Below are positions 8,430 to 17,473 of a DNA stretch of 64,000 bases, piece by piece. Position 1 is the stretch's first letter, and each line of letters opens with the position of its first letter. Under the pieces are notes generated by a model, which was not told where the DNA came from, did not search any database, and worked only from the letters and a program-made list of their open reading frames with translations. The position numbers were made by a program, and so were the translations under genes. Origin of the DNA: Winogradskyella luteola. Lineage in GTDB: Bacteria; Bacteroidota; Bacteroidia; Flavobacteriales; Flavobacteriaceae. Location: contig NZ_JAGSPD010000005.1 in the NCBI RefSeq assembly GCF_019203985.1, forward strand, positions 62,001 through 126,000, read 5' to 3'.

Positions 8430-9760
8430 GTACGTCAATTACATTAAAACAAATCAACAAACTTGCCATACCAGCTTTAATTTCTGGTGTATCTGAGCCT
8501 ATTCTATCGTTAACTGATGCCGCTATTATAGGTAATATGGATTATAATGCCACAGAATCTCTAGCTGCCGTTGGTATTGTTACCACATTTTTATCGATGC
8601 TCATTTGGGTTTTAGGGCAAACACGAAGTGCCATTTCGTCTATCGTATCGCAATATTTGGGTGCGGATAAATTGAGTGAGGTGAAGAATCTTCCTGCCCA
8701 AGCCATGTTTCTCATTACATCCTTAAGTGTATTAATAATTTTGGTCACCTATCCTTTTGCTGCTCAAATTTTCAAGCTTTATAACGCATCGGATTTAATT
8801 TTGAATTATAGTGTAGATTATTACCAAATTCGTGTTTTCGGATTCCCTTTTACCTTATTTACCATTGCTGTATTTGGCACATTTAGAGGACTTCAAAATA
8901 CGTATTACCCTATGTTAATTGCTATAACAGGTGCAATTGCTAATATTATTCTCGATGTGGTTTTAGTTTACGGAATAGAAGACATAATTCCTGCAATGCA
9001 TATAAAGGGTGCGGCATATGCCAGTGTATTGGCTCAAATTATTATGGCCTTACTTTCAGCGTATTACATTCTTAAAAAAACAGATATTCCTTTATTGGTT
9101 AGATTTCCTTTTAATTCAGAAATTACGCGTTTTGCATTGATGATTCTCAATCTGTTTATAAGAACCATTGCGTTAAATGTGGCTTTGTATTTTGGTACGA
9201 GCTATGCCACTAAATACGGAACAACATATATTGCAGCCTATACTATTGCAATTAATCTTTGGTTTTTAGGTGCTTTTTTAATTGATGGCTATGCGAGTGC
9301 TGGTAATATTCTATCAGGAAAGTTATTTGGTGCAAAAGATTATAAAACGCTCTTTGGTTTAAGTAGTAAACTTATTAAGTACGGTATTGTTGTAGGTCTC
9401 GTCATTGGCATTATTGGTGCATTGTTCTACTATCCTATCGGAAGCATTTTTACAGATGACCAAGCTGTTTTAGATGAGTTTTACAATGTGTTTTGGATTA
9501 TATTGGCCATGCAACCTTTATGTGCTTTAGCTTTCATTTTTGATGGTGTTTTTAAAGGCTTGGGTAAAATGCAATACCTTAGAAATGTACTCTTGTTTTC
9601 AACACTTCTGGTTTTTATTCCAGTTATCTTTTGGGCAGATGAACTTGGTTACAAACTATACGGAATTTTCATTGCTTTTACCTTGTGGATTATAGCCCGA
9701 GGACTACCACTGATCATAAAATTTAGAAAAACATTTAAACCGCTAGTGCAAAACACTTAA
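8426..9760 (+). CDS. MATE-family multidrug/toxin efflux transporter
   Basis: This is an inner-membrane antiporter of about 444 residues with 12 predicted transmembrane helices in two similar halves, as expected for MATE proteins that export cationic drugs or metabolites using Na+ or H+. The N-terminal ALISGVSEPILSLTDAAIIG segment is typical of the DinF-like branch common in Bacteroidota. There is no ATG near the start. I chose the TTG at 8426, whose TTGA overlap with the acetyltransferase stop indicates coupling. A TTG at 8408 would add six residues. Confidence 0.9.
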   Translation: MSTSITLKQINKLAIPALISGVSEPILSLTDAAIIGNMDYNATESLAAVGIVTTFLSMLIWVLGQTRSAISSIVSQYLGADKLSEVKNLPAQAMFLITSLSVLIILVTYPFAAQIFKLYNASDLILNYSVDYYQIRVFGFPFTLFTIAVFGTFRGLQNTYYPMLIAITGAIANIILDVVLVYGIEDIIPAMHIKGAAYASVLAQIIMALLSAYYILKKTDIPLLVRFPFNSEITRFALMILNLFIRTIALNVALYFGTSYATKYGTTYIAAYTIAINLWFLGAFLIDGYASAGNILSGKLFGAKDYKTLFGLSSKLIKYGIVVGLVIGIIGALFYYPIGSIFTDDQAVLDEFYNVFWIILAMQPLCALAFIFDGVFKGLGKMQYLRNVLLFSTLLVFIPVIFWADELGYKLYGIFIAFTLWIIARGLPLIIKFRKTFKPLVQNT

Positions 9761-9804
9761 ATTTGAGCTATAAATCAATTGAATTATACCACAAACTTCT
9801 ATCA

Positions 9805-9981
9805 ATGAATTTACTTATTGCAATATTACAGGAAGTCGATATTGACGAAAAGCTAAAAGAAGCACCGGACAGCAGTTATGGTATTGGTGTTTTTATTGGC
9901 ACTTTACTCCCTTTTATTGTTTTAGTTGCCATAGCTTATACGATTTATAGATATAATAAAAACAGAATAAAAGACGAATAG
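9805..9981 (+). CDS. Small single-pass membrane protein
   Basis: The 58-residue protein starts at ATG 9805. A short N-terminal hydrophobic stretch (MNLLIAILQEVDIDEKL) is followed by an acidic linker and a strong transmembrane helix (GVFIGTLLPFIVLVAIAYTIY) with a basic cytoplasmic tail (RYNKNRIKDE). An in-frame TTG at 9763 would lengthen it by 14 residues. It sits in a tight plus-strand run between the MATE gene and queD, next to a second mini-protein. I do not recognise the family. Confidence 0.6.
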   Translation: MNLLIAILQEVDIDEKLKEAPDSSYGIGVFIGTLLPFIVLVAIAYTIYRYNKNRIKDE

Positions 9982-9982
9982 A

Positions 9983-10081
9983 ATGGACATTCTTAATTTT
10001 TTAGGTGGAAACGGCTTATTCTTAATTTTAGGAATAGTGCTTATTGTGGTCTATTTTTATAATCGAAATAAAAGACGCTAA
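9983..10081 (+). CDS. 32-residue single-pass membrane mini-protein
   Basis: ATG 9983 opens a 32-codon frame (MDILNFLGGNGLFLILGIVL, then VYFYNRNKRR) that is one transmembrane helix with a positively charged end. It starts one base after the stop of the previous small gene, and its stop overlaps the queD start (TAATG). That packing is the main evidence that it is translated. Function is unknown. Confidence 0.55.
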   Translation: MDILNFLGGNGLFLILGIVLIVVYFYNRNKRR

Positions 10082-10533
10082 TGAGCAATATTCGTATTAC
10101 AAAACAATTTTCTTTTGAAACGGGCCATGCGCTTTATGGCTATGATGGTAAGTGCAAAAATGTACATGGTCATAGTTACCGCCTAGATGTTACCGTAATT
10201 GGGGTTCCGATTTCAGATAACACTAATGTAAAATTCGGAATGGTCATCGATTTTGGCGATCTTAAGAAAATAGTAAAAGAAGAGATTGTTAATGTGTTTG
10301 ACCATGCGACTGTTTTTAACAAAAACACACCTCATGTCGAACTCGCTAAAGAGCTTCAGAACAGAGGTCATAATGTGCTTTTAGTAGATTACCAACCTAC
10401 AAGTGAAATGATGGTTATTGACTTTGCCGAAAAGATAAAACAACGCTTACCGGGCAATATTAAACTTCATGCTTTAAAACTTCAAGAAACAGCAACCAGC
10501 TTTGCAGAGTGGTACGCTTCTGATAATGAATAA
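10081..10533 (+). CDS. queD: 6-carboxy-5,6,7,8-tetrahydropterin synthase
   Basis: A member of the 6-pyruvoyl-tetrahydropterin synthase family, here the QueD branch, which converts 7,8-dihydroneopterin triphosphate to 6-carboxytetrahydropterin in queuosine (preQ0) biosynthesis. The zinc ligands are present: His16 in ETGHALYGY, and His29 and His31 in NVHGHSYRLDV. The QueD catalytic Cys25 lies in DGKCKNVHGH. Length is 150 residues. The start overlaps the preceding mini-gene stop (TAATG), and the end overlaps the lpxH start by eight bases. Other queuosine genes are not in the window. Confidence 0.92.
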   Translation: MSNIRITKQFSFETGHALYGYDGKCKNVHGHSYRLDVTVIGVPISDNTNVKFGMVIDFGDLKKIVKEEIVNVFDHATVFNKNTPHVELAKELQNRGHNVLLVDYQPTSEMMVIDFAEKIKQRLPGNIKLHALKLQETATSFAEWYASDNE

Positions 10534-11320
10534 TAGTCATCACATAGAAATTCCTAAAGGGAAAAAAATCTATTTTGCATCCGACAATCATTTAGGCGCA
10601 CCAAACATAGAGGCTTCTCGTCCCAGAGAAAAGAAATTCGTGGCTTGGCTAGATGAAGTTAAGCATGATGCTGCTGCTATTTTTCTACTCGGGGATTTAT
10701 TCGATTTTTGGTTTGAATATAAAACTGTCGTTCCAAAAGGTTTTACAAGAACTCTTGGTAAGCTTGCTGAAATAGCAGATTCTGGTATTCCAATTCACTA
10801 TTTTGTAGGCAATCACGATTTATGGATGAATGGTTATTTTGAAGAAGAATTAGGGATTCCTGTATACCATAAACCTCAAGAATTTACGTTTAGTTTTGGG
10901 GCTTCAACTATGCTCAGCCATCATACTTTTTTTATTGGGCATGGTGATGGTTTAGGTCCTGGGGACAAAGGTTACAAACGTATGAAACGAGTACTTACAA
11001 GTCCTTTCTTTAAATGGTTATTTAAATGGGGCCATCCTGATATTGGTATGCGGATTGCTCAATATTTTTCTGTAAAAAATAAATTGATTTCTGGTGATGA
11101 CGATGCTAAATTTTTAGGGGAAGACAATGAATGGTTGGCTGTTTATAGCAAACGTAAACTTGAAGAAAAGCATTGCGATTTCTTTGTGTTTGGCCACAGG
11201 CATTTGCCTTTAGAGATTCAGTTGAATGAAACATCAAAATACATCAATCTAGGAGATTGGATTCAGTACTTTACATATGGTGTTTTTGATGGTGAGAACT
11301 TTAAGCTTAAAGAATATTAG
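10526..11320 (+). CDS. lpxH: UDP-2,3-diacylglucosamine diphosphatase
   Basis: A calcineurin-like metallophosphoesterase that cleaves UDP-2,3-diacylglucosamine to lipid X in lipid A synthesis. All metal-binding blocks are visible: FASDNHLG (D-x-H), GDLFDFWFEY, GNHD, HHTFFIGHGDGLGPGDKGYK and FGHRHLP. The 264-residue length and the FWFEYKTVVPKG element fit the Bacteroidota LpxH branch. I start at ATG 10526, which overlaps the queD stop by eight bases. An upstream start at 10502 would add eight residues inside queD. The gene ends four bases inside the convergent MFS gene. Confidence 0.9.
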   Translation: MNNSHHIEIPKGKKIYFASDNHLGAPNIEASRPREKKFVAWLDEVKHDAAAIFLLGDLFDFWFEYKTVVPKGFTRTLGKLAEIADSGIPIHYFVGNHDLWMNGYFEEELGIPVYHKPQEFTFSFGASTMLSHHTFFIGHGDGLGPGDKGYKRMKRVLTSPFFKWLFKWGHPDIGMRIAQYFSVKNKLISGDDDAKFLGEDNEWLAVYSKRKLEEKHCDFFVFGHRHLPLEIQLNETSKYINLGDWIQYFTYGVFDGENFKLKEY

Positions 11321-12591
11321 GTTTTTACATCATCGTAACTGTCCTCAACATCTTGCTGCAAGTCAAGTTCTCGCAAGGACTTGTTCCGCATACTAATTAT
11401 AGCAACAATGATAAGTGTTACTGTACCTCCCATAACTACAGCTAAAGGCGCACCAAAAATCCGTGCTGCTATACCACTTTCTACAGCGCCGAGCTCATTA
11501 GATGAGCCTACAAACATAGAGTTTACCGCACCAACGCGACCACGCATTTCGTCTGGTGTCTTTAGTTGAAGTATGGTTTGTCGGACGACCATGGATATAC
11601 CATCGAACACACCAGAAAAAAACAAGGCTAAAACACTAAGCCACATTAATTTTGAAGCCCCAAAAACAATCATAAAAACCCCAAAACCAAAAACTGAAAC
11701 CAATAGTTTTTTACCAGTGTTTTTAGTAATTGGGATATAAGTTGTCGCCAACATAGCAATAATACTACCAGAGGATAAAGCTGCATTTAATATCCCAAAA
11801 CCTTTTGGACCTGCATCCAAAATATCTTTTGCAAAAACTGCAAAGATAGCTACTGCCCCACCAAACAAAACGGCAATCATATCTAAAGTCAGTGCTCCCA
11901 AAATTATTTTATCGTTAAAGACAAATCGTATTCCCGATTTTAGACTCTCTTTAACCGACACATTCGTTGCGGTATTTAAGATTGGCTTTTTATCAATCTG
12001 AAACACAAGAACCAAAGCCACCATTACCAATATAAAAATAATACCGAGTGTTGAATGCACCCCTATCCACGCAATTAAAAACCCACCACACAATGCACCA
12101 AAAACGCTTGCTCCTTTCCATGTACTACTACTCCAAGTCGCTGCATTAGGATACACCTTTTTAGGCACCAAAAGTGCTATGAGAGAGAATATTGTTGGGC
12201 CGAAAAATGCTCTTAAAACACCCCCAAAAAATACCAATGCGTAAATACCAAATAAAATTGATGAGGTTTCCCAATGCGTTTCAATATATGCCGAAGTTAA
12301 CCAAAACAACCCGAAACTTATTAATGAAAACAAAGCAATACAAAGCCTAAATAAGTTTCGTTTTTCTTTTTTATCAACGATATGCCCTGCAAATGGTGCT
12401 AAGAAAAATGCTGGTAAAAATTCGCATAAACCAATTGCTGCTAAGCTCAATTCGTCATTGGTTATGGAATATACCTGCCATTCTATAACCACAAATTGCA
12501 TAGACCAAGCTAAAACCAATGCAAAACGTAATACTAAAAAGATATTGAACTCTTTAAATCTTAAGGCTTGGTATGGGTCGGTTTTTGACAA
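11317..12591 (-). CDS. MFS transporter (EntS/MFS_3-like)
   Basis: An integral membrane protein of 424 residues with about 12 transmembrane helices. The pattern LCEFLPAFFLAPFAGHIVDKKEKR (loop 2-3) and the LKTPDEMRGRVGAVNSMF segment are typical of the MFS_3 branch, which includes enterobactin-type exporters and macrolide efflux pumps. The substrate is unknown. The frame begins with TTG 12591, and an in-frame TAG lies seven codons upstream, so there is no better start. It converges on lpxH with a four-base overlap. Confidence 0.88.
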   Translation of the reverse strand: MSKTDPYQALRFKEFNIFLVLRFALVLAWSMQFVVIEWQVYSITNDELSLAAIGLCEFLPAFFLAPFAGHIVDKKEKRNLFRLCIALFSLISFGLFWLTSAYIETHWETSSILFGIYALVFFGGVLRAFFGPTIFSLIALLVPKKVYPNAATWSSSTWKGASVFGALCGGFLIAWIGVHSTLGIIFILVMVALVLVFQIDKKPILNTATNVSVKESLKSGIRFVFNDKIILGALTLDMIAVLFGGAVAIFAVFAKDILDAGPKGFGILNAALSSGSIIAMLATTYIPITKNTGKKLLVSVFGFGVFMIVFGASKLMWLSVLALFFSGVFDGISMVVRQTILQLKTPDEMRGRVGAVNSMFVGSSNELGAVESGIAARIFGAPLAVVMGGTVTLIIVAIISMRNKSLRELDLQQDVEDSYDDVKT

Positions 12592-12663
12592 ATTATTTGA
12601 TTGGGAGATCTAATGGGTTTATTAGTGATTTTGTACAAATGTAAAATAAGCTAAGGTCTTATT

Positions 12664-13764
12664 TTAGTTTTCGATCAGTTTAAACTCGACACGCCTGTTT
12701 AATTGCCTCCCACCTTTTGTGTCGTTGCTTGAAACAGGGTTGGAACTTCCAAATCCAAAAGATTTAATTCTCGTTAGGTTTAAACCATGCGAAATTAAGT
12801 AATCTGCAACTGCTTTGGCACGCTGTTCTGATAATTCTTTGTTTCGCTTATCCAATCCCTTGTTATCAGTGTGTCCATATATTTCTATATTTAAATCTGG
12901 GTGTTCTTTTAAATATTGCTGTAAATCATTCAACTCATCAAGTGAAACCTCTAATAATTCAGCCTTATCAAAATCGAATAACACGTTGTTGAAGGTGTGG
13001 GTTTTATTTACTCTAATTTCTGGTTTTACATCTTGTTTTTCTGACTCAACTACATCAATCTCATTTTCTTGTTCAATAGGCTCAATTGATACATCGTCTA
13101 TATAATAATATGAAAACACATCTGGCTTTAAAGGAATTACTTTGCTTTTTTCTGTTGATGCGTTTGAATCAAAATTTCCAATTGAGAAAAAGCGTTCATA
13201 TCCTTCAGCAGTATATTTAAAAGATATTTTTACCCATTCACTACTGTTGAGTAAAAACTCTTTTTTTATAATAGGATGGTATTTCACATTAGACATACGA
13301 CTAGAAAATGCTTTAGCATCTATATAAGCTTTACTTTTAAAAACGTTGAATTTCTCTCCCGTAGCCATAAACCCGAGCTCCCTTAATGCATATTTTGAGC
13401 TATCAGCTAAACTTACATAAAATGTTACTCTATACTTTTTCCCTCTAACGAGCACATTTTTTAGCTTACCTTGAATATATTCTCTGTAGTTCTTTTTATA
13501 AAATACATGGATTCCTGCATACCCATTACCTGTCCTAGCTTTTTGAAACCCAATAAAATTTTTGAATCCCATTTTTTCGCTACAAGAATTGAAATAATCA
13601 GTAGTACCGTTATTTGGAATACTCCAATGCTTCACATTTTTATGAAAGAAACTAATATCTCTTGGACAATCATAAAATTCCTCAAAACTTGGATTAATCA
13701 CTTGGTTTTGCGCAAATACTATTTCATATAAAAAGAGGACTATTATAAAGATTAGCTGTTTCAT
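12664..13764 (-). CDS. OmpA-family outer membrane protein with N-terminal carbohydrate-binding-like domain
   Basis: A signal peptide (residues 1-18, ending in FAQ) is followed by a jelly-roll-like domain of about 200 residues beginning QVINPSFEEFYDCP, a form common in flavobacterial secreted proteins. The C-terminal 110 residues are an OmpA/MotB peptidoglycan-binding domain: LFDFDKAEL, IEIYGHTDNKG, NKELSEQRAKAVADYL, FGFGSSNPVSSN and LNRRVEF. It would tether the outer membrane to the cell wall and present the N-terminal domain. It sits alone between the MFS gene and recJ, all on the minus strand. Confidence 0.88.
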   Translation of the reverse strand: MKQLIFIIVLFLYEIVFAQNQVINPSFEEFYDCPRDISFFHKNVKHWSIPNNGTTDYFNSCSEKMGFKNFIGFQKARTGNGYAGIHVFYKKNYREYIQGKLKNVLVRGKKYRVTFYVSLADSSKYALRELGFMATGEKFNVFKSKAYIDAKAFSSRMSNVKYHPIIKKEFLLNSSEWVKISFKYTAEGYERFFSIGNFDSNASTEKSKVIPLKPDVFSYYYIDDVSIEPIEQENEIDVVESEKQDVKPEIRVNKTHTFNNVLFDFDKAELLEVSLDELNDLQQYLKEHPDLNIEIYGHTDNKGLDKRNKELSEQRAKAVADYLISHGLNLTRIKSFGFGSSNPVSSNDTKGGRQLNRRVEFKLIEN

Positions 13765-13791
13765 GTTTTATCGGCGATACCTTTATAAATT

Positions 13792-15483
13792 TTATTCTTT
13801 AATATCCTTAATCTTCAACTGTAAACTCACATTACCATTCCAATGGTTTTCATCAATAGAATATACAATACTAAATGGTCTTCGGTTTTTAATAATATCG
13901 ATTTTATCCCCCAAACCAAAGCCAATACATACCAAATTATCTGCAAAAGATTGTGTCGCAGTAAATCGTATATGTTTATCGTCTTCGCCTACACATTTTC
14001 CCCAACCTGTATCCTTTACGTTTTGTGTCATAAAGGTTGGTGACATGTTACCTGGTCCAAATGGTGCAAATTGTTGAATAATTCGAAACAATTTAGAATC
14101 TACTTGGTTTAAACCAATCTCTAAATCAACTTTTAATTCTGGTGTTAATAACTTAGGATCAATTTTTTCCTTGACGACTGATTCAAACTTAGCTTTAAAT
14201 GCGTTATAATTTTCGGGCAATAGAGTTAATCCTGCAGCGTACTTATGCCCTCCAAATTGCTCAATATGCTCTGAGCAAGCCTCAAGCGCATCATACACAT
14301 CAAATCCTTTTACGGAACGTGCTGAAGCCGCTAATTTATCTCCACTTTTAGTGAATACTAAAGTTGGCCTGTAATAGGTCTCCGTTAAACGAGAAGCAAC
14401 AATACCAATTACACCCTTATGCCAATTTTCATTATAAACCACAGTCGTAAAATGGTCTTGCTCATTGTATTCTTCAATTTTAATTAAAGCTTCTTCAGTA
14501 ATTCGTTTATCTGTTTCGCGACGGTCTGTATTAAACTGATCAATGTCTACAGCATACTCAGCAGCCAAATTAAAATCGGTCTCTGTTAAAAGGGTTACCG
14601 CATGATTTCCATGTTTCATACGACCAGCTGCATTAATACGAGGGGCGACGACAAAAACAACATCAGTAATGGTCAATTCTTCTTTTTTTACCTCAGCAAT
14701 TATAGCTTTCATTCCTGGTCTAGGATTGGTATTAATCACTTGTAAACCAAAATATGCCAATGCTCTATTCTCGCCTGTAATTGGTACGATGTCTGCTCCT
14801 ATTGCTGTAGCTACTAAATCGAGATATTCTGTCAAATCTTCAACGGTTTGACCTTGGTTGGATGCTAATGCCGTAATGAGTTTAAACCCAACTCCACAAC
14901 CACAAAGTTCTTTAAAGGGATACTCACAATCGTATCGTTTTGGATCTAAAACTGCTACTGCATCCGGCAAATGTTTTCCCGGTCTGTGATGATCGCAAAT
15001 AATAAAATCGATTCCTTTTTCTTTTGCATAACTTATCTTGTCAATGGCTTTTATTCCACAATCCAAAGCAATAATTAATGAAAAATCATTATCGTGAGCA
15101 AAATCAATACCTTTATATGAAATGCCGTAGCCTTCATCATACCGATCTGGAATATACGTTGCTACAGAATCTATTCTCGTTTTTAAGTATGAAGACATTA
15201 AAGCTACAGAAGTCGTACCATCGACATCATAGTCTCCATAGACCAAAATATTTTCGCCATCTGCAATAGCTTTTTCAATTCTTGAAACTGCCAAATCCAT
15301 ATCCTTCATTAAGAAAGGATTGTGTAAATCTTCAAAGCTTGGTCTAAAAAATGTTTTTGCCGCTTCATAAGTGTCAATACCACGTTGTAATAACAATGTA
15401 GCAACTATATCATCAACTTGAAGTGCTTTTTTTAAAGTGTCTATTTTTGAAGCCTCTGGTTTTGGCTTTAGATTCCAACGCAT
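13792..15483 (-). CDS. recJ: Single-stranded-DNA-specific exonuclease
   Basis: A DHH-family 5'-3' single-strand exonuclease acting in recombination and mismatch/base-excision repair. Motif I is LVYGDYDVDGTTSVALM, the DHH motif proper is ICDHHRPGKHLPDA, and the DHHA1 region contains GVIGIVASRLTE and QFGGHKYAAGLTL. An OB-fold follows at the C-terminus. The length of 563 residues is normal. The osmC gene lies six bases upstream on the same strand, suggesting co-transcription. Confidence 0.96.
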   Translation of the reverse strand: MRWNLKPKPEASKIDTLKKALQVDDIVATLLLQRGIDTYEAAKTFFRPSFEDLHNPFLMKDMDLAVSRIEKAIADGENILVYGDYDVDGTTSVALMSSYLKTRIDSVATYIPDRYDEGYGISYKGIDFAHDNDFSLIIALDCGIKAIDKISYAKEKGIDFIICDHHRPGKHLPDAVAVLDPKRYDCEYPFKELCGCGVGFKLITALASNQGQTVEDLTEYLDLVATAIGADIVPITGENRALAYFGLQVINTNPRPGMKAIIAEVKKEELTITDVVFVVAPRINAAGRMKHGNHAVTLLTETDFNLAAEYAVDIDQFNTDRRETDKRITEEALIKIEEYNEQDHFTTVVYNENWHKGVIGIVASRLTETYYRPTLVFTKSGDKLAASARSVKGFDVYDALEACSEHIEQFGGHKYAAGLTLLPENYNAFKAKFESVVKEKIDPKLLTPELKVDLEIGLNQVDSKLFRIIQQFAPFGPGNMSPTFMTQNVKDTGWGKCVGEDDKHIRFTATQSFADNLVCIGFGLGDKIDIIKNRRPFSIVYSIDENHWNGNVSLQLKIKDIKE

Positions 15484-15489
15484 ATAAAA

Positions 15490-15927
15490 TTAAATATTAC
15501 GTTTTGTGCCTATATGATAAACTATATTCGTTTCAATTTTAGCAAAGCGTCTAAACATCTCCATAACGCCACAATATTTTTCTACTGATAAATCTACGGC
15601 ACGTTCACATTTATTTTTATTCAGATCTGAACCATAAAAATGGTAATCCACTACAACCGAATGGTAATATCGTGGATGTTCGTCTGTGAGTTCACCCAAA
15701 ACTTCAATCTTAAAATCGTCAATTTCCTCTTTCATTTTATCTAAAGTAGAAATGACATCTAGCGCTGTACAACCCGCTAAAGAAGATAACATCATCGCCT
15801 TAGGTGACAAGCCATAACGCTCTTCTTGTCCTTCAATATCAGTGTCCATTATTACAGATTTACCGCTGGGGTTATCAGATTCAAAGGTTAATCCACCTTG
15901 CCAATGTGTTACAATTTTATCAGCCAT
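15490..15927 (-). CDS. OsmC-family peroxiredoxin-like protein
   Basis: The 145-residue protein has the OsmC/Ohr fold. One catalytic cysteine is in SLAGCTALDVISTLDKM, and the second is in LSVEKYCGVMEMFRR, the usual pair for thiol-dependent reduction of organic hydroperoxides. I chose ATG 15927 (MADKIVTHWQ). The upstream start at 15966 adds 13 non-conserved residues. It lies just ahead of recJ and is divergent from an AhpD-like gene, which fits a role in oxidative stress. The exact substrate is not known for this subgroup. Confidence 0.88.
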   Translation of the reverse strand: MADKIVTHWQGGLTFESDNPSGKSVIMDTDIEGQEERYGLSPKAMMLSSLAGCTALDVISTLDKMKEEIDDFKIEVLGELTDEHPRYYHSVVVDYHFYGSDLNKNKCERAVDLSVEKYCGVMEMFRRFAKIETNIVYHIGTKRNI

Positions 15928-16017
15928 ATTCAAAATATCTAAATTACAAATGCCTAAAGTTAACAAGTTATAATGGTTTAAAAAGATTAAAGTGCGCTAA
16001 AGTTTAGTTTGCAACGC

Positions 16018-16046
16018 AAGTGTACTTTAAGTACTTTTAGACACTT
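16018..16046. promoter_or_regulatory. Palindromic sites between the divergent osmC-like and ahpD-like genes
   Basis: AAGTGT (16018-16023) and ACACTT (16041-16046) form an inverted repeat that encloses a second palindrome AAGTACTT (16029-16036). This lies in the 141-bp divergent region, 23 bases upstream of the ahpD-like ATG. The arrangement suggests an operator but no regulator can be named. Confidence 0.35.
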
Positions 16047-16068
16047 CAAACCTTAAGTAAACAAAACT

Positions 16069-16671
16069 ATGGCATTAGTAACTCCATTGTCTCCGGACCA
16101 CGATCTAGAAACCAGAGAATTAGCTGAATTTTTTAACGAAACTCTTGGGTTTTGCCCAAATTCTGTTTTAACCATGCAGCGCAGACCAGCTATAAGTAAA
16201 GCTTTCATCAACTTGAACAAAGCTGTCATGGCTAATGAGGGTCGAGTTACCTCAGCACTTAAGCGTATGATTGCTTGGGTAAGCAGTAACTCAACAGGTT
16301 GTCGTTATTGCCAAGCGCATGCCATTAGGGCAGCGGAACGCTATGGCGCAGAACAAGAACAATTAGATAATATTTGGGAATATAGAACACACCCTGCATT
16401 TTCTGAAGCTGAGCGTGCTGCTTTAGATTTTAGCTTGGCCGCTTCATTAGTGCCAAATGCTGTAAATGCAGATATTAAAAAACGCCTATATGAGTATTGG
16501 GATGAAGGTGAAATTGTTGAAATGCTTGGTGTCATTTCCTTGTTTGGTTATCTTAACCGTTGGAACGATTCTATGGGCACTGATATTGAAGACGGTGCTG
16601 TTGAAAGTGGCGACCTATACCTAGGTAAACATGGTTGGGAGAGCGGTAAACATGATGGAAGTGAATACTAA
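16069..16671 (+). CDS. Carboxymuconolactone decarboxylase / AhpD-like alkylhydroperoxidase
   Basis: The 200-residue helical protein carries the AhpD redox motif C-x2-C-x2-H at Cys78, Cys81 and His84 (STGCRYCQAHA), so it is likely a peroxidase-type member and not the true decarboxylase, which lacks these cysteines. The N-terminal half includes NETLGFCPNSVLTMQRRP, typical of the longer two-domain-like members. It would reduce peroxides with a thiol partner in the cytoplasm. It is divergent from the osmC-like gene and overlaps the next gene by 17 bases. Confidence 0.85.
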   Translation: MALVTPLSPDHDLETRELAEFFNETLGFCPNSVLTMQRRPAISKAFINLNKAVMANEGRVTSALKRMIAWVSSNSTGCRYCQAHAIRAAERYGAEQEQLDNIWEYRTHPAFSEAERAALDFSLAASLVPNAVNADIKKRLYEYWDEGEIVEMLGVISLFGYLNRWNDSMGTDIEDGAVESGDLYLGKHGWESGKHDGSEY

Positions 16672-17473
16672 ACGCCAATTTAACATAAAACTACTATGGT
16701 GCAGTGCTTTACTTATTGTGTTTAGTTTATACTGTAGCTGTAATTTTTCAAAAGACAATACAAAAGATGATTCATTTATCTTCATTGGACGAAATGCCTA
16801 CACAACCAACAGTTACGATGGCATGGAATATTATCGCCTCAATGAAACCAAAGAATTTATGGACGGTTATTACGTTGTTGGCAATGAAGTTTCCAAATGG
16901 GAAGAGTTTGAAGTAAAAAAAGGGCTTCTTAATGGGGATTATATTGTTTTTCATCCCAATGGTGAAATATTTTCAAAAACCCAATACAGAAACGGTAAAC
17001 GTAATGGTGTAGAGTTAAATTATTCAACGGTTGGTGTTCTTATCAAAAAAAGCACTTATAAAAATGACATATTGGTTGGGTCTCAATATGGCTATTTCGA
17101 TAATGGAAAAATACTGTCTGAATCTAAATATGATGAGGAAGGTAAACGTCTCGAAACTTTAAATTATAATTTACTTGGACATATTATTTCGCAAAGTTTT
17201 ATTAAAGACGGAAGAACCATTACTCAAAGAATTACTGGTGGTAAAGTTTTTTCAGAACATGTAAAATCTAATTACGACGCTTACGAAACTTTTAAGTTTT
17301 TCAATGAAGATGGTAGTACAAAGTTATACCTAAGACAACTCGAACAAAATGATACTATGTATATTCTTGAACTCAATGATGAAGGGGAAGAAATAAAGCG
17401 AGTTGACTTAAAAACTAACCCACAAGAAGCCATGAAATATTTTAATCTTTTTCAAGAAAATTTAAACCCTTAA
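16655..17473 (+). CDS. MORN-repeat lipoprotein
   Basis: The N-terminus has a basic start, a hydrophobic stretch (LLWCSALLIVFSLYCSC) and a cysteine that may act as a non-canonical lipobox, so it is probably an outer-membrane or periplasmic lipoprotein. The body consists of MORN-type beta-hairpin repeats (GDYIVFHPNGEIFSKTQYRNGKRNG, then YGYFDNGKILSESKYDEEG). Such repeats occur in the YwqK-like family, often called antitoxin components, but no toxin neighbour is present. Start choice: ATG 16655 inside the preceding gene. ATG 16631 and 16652 are also possible. It converges on the glycosylase gene with a four-base overlap. Confidence 0.7.
   Translation: MEVNTKRQFNIKLLWCSALLIVFSLYCSCNFSKDNTKDDSFIFIGRNAYTTNSYDGMEYYRLNETKEFMDGYYVVGNEVSKWEEFEVKKGLLNGDYIVFHPNGEIFSKTQYRNGKRNGVELNYSTVGVLIKKSTYKNDILVGSQYGYFDNGKILSESKYDEEGKRLETLNYNLLGHIISQSFIKDGRTITQRITGGKVFSEHVKSNYDAYETFKFFNEDGSTKLYLRQLEQNDTMYILELNDEGEEIKRVDLKTNPQEAMKYFNLFQENLNP

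Noticed and set aside
13763..14077. Plus-strand frame of 104 codons over the end of recJ
   Set aside because: Antisense to a well-supported recJ frame and without any recognisable domain.
16655..17473. Antitoxin of a toxin-antitoxin pair (YwqK-like)
   Set aside because: The similarity is only to MORN repeats. No toxin gene is adjacent and a lipoprotein signal is present.
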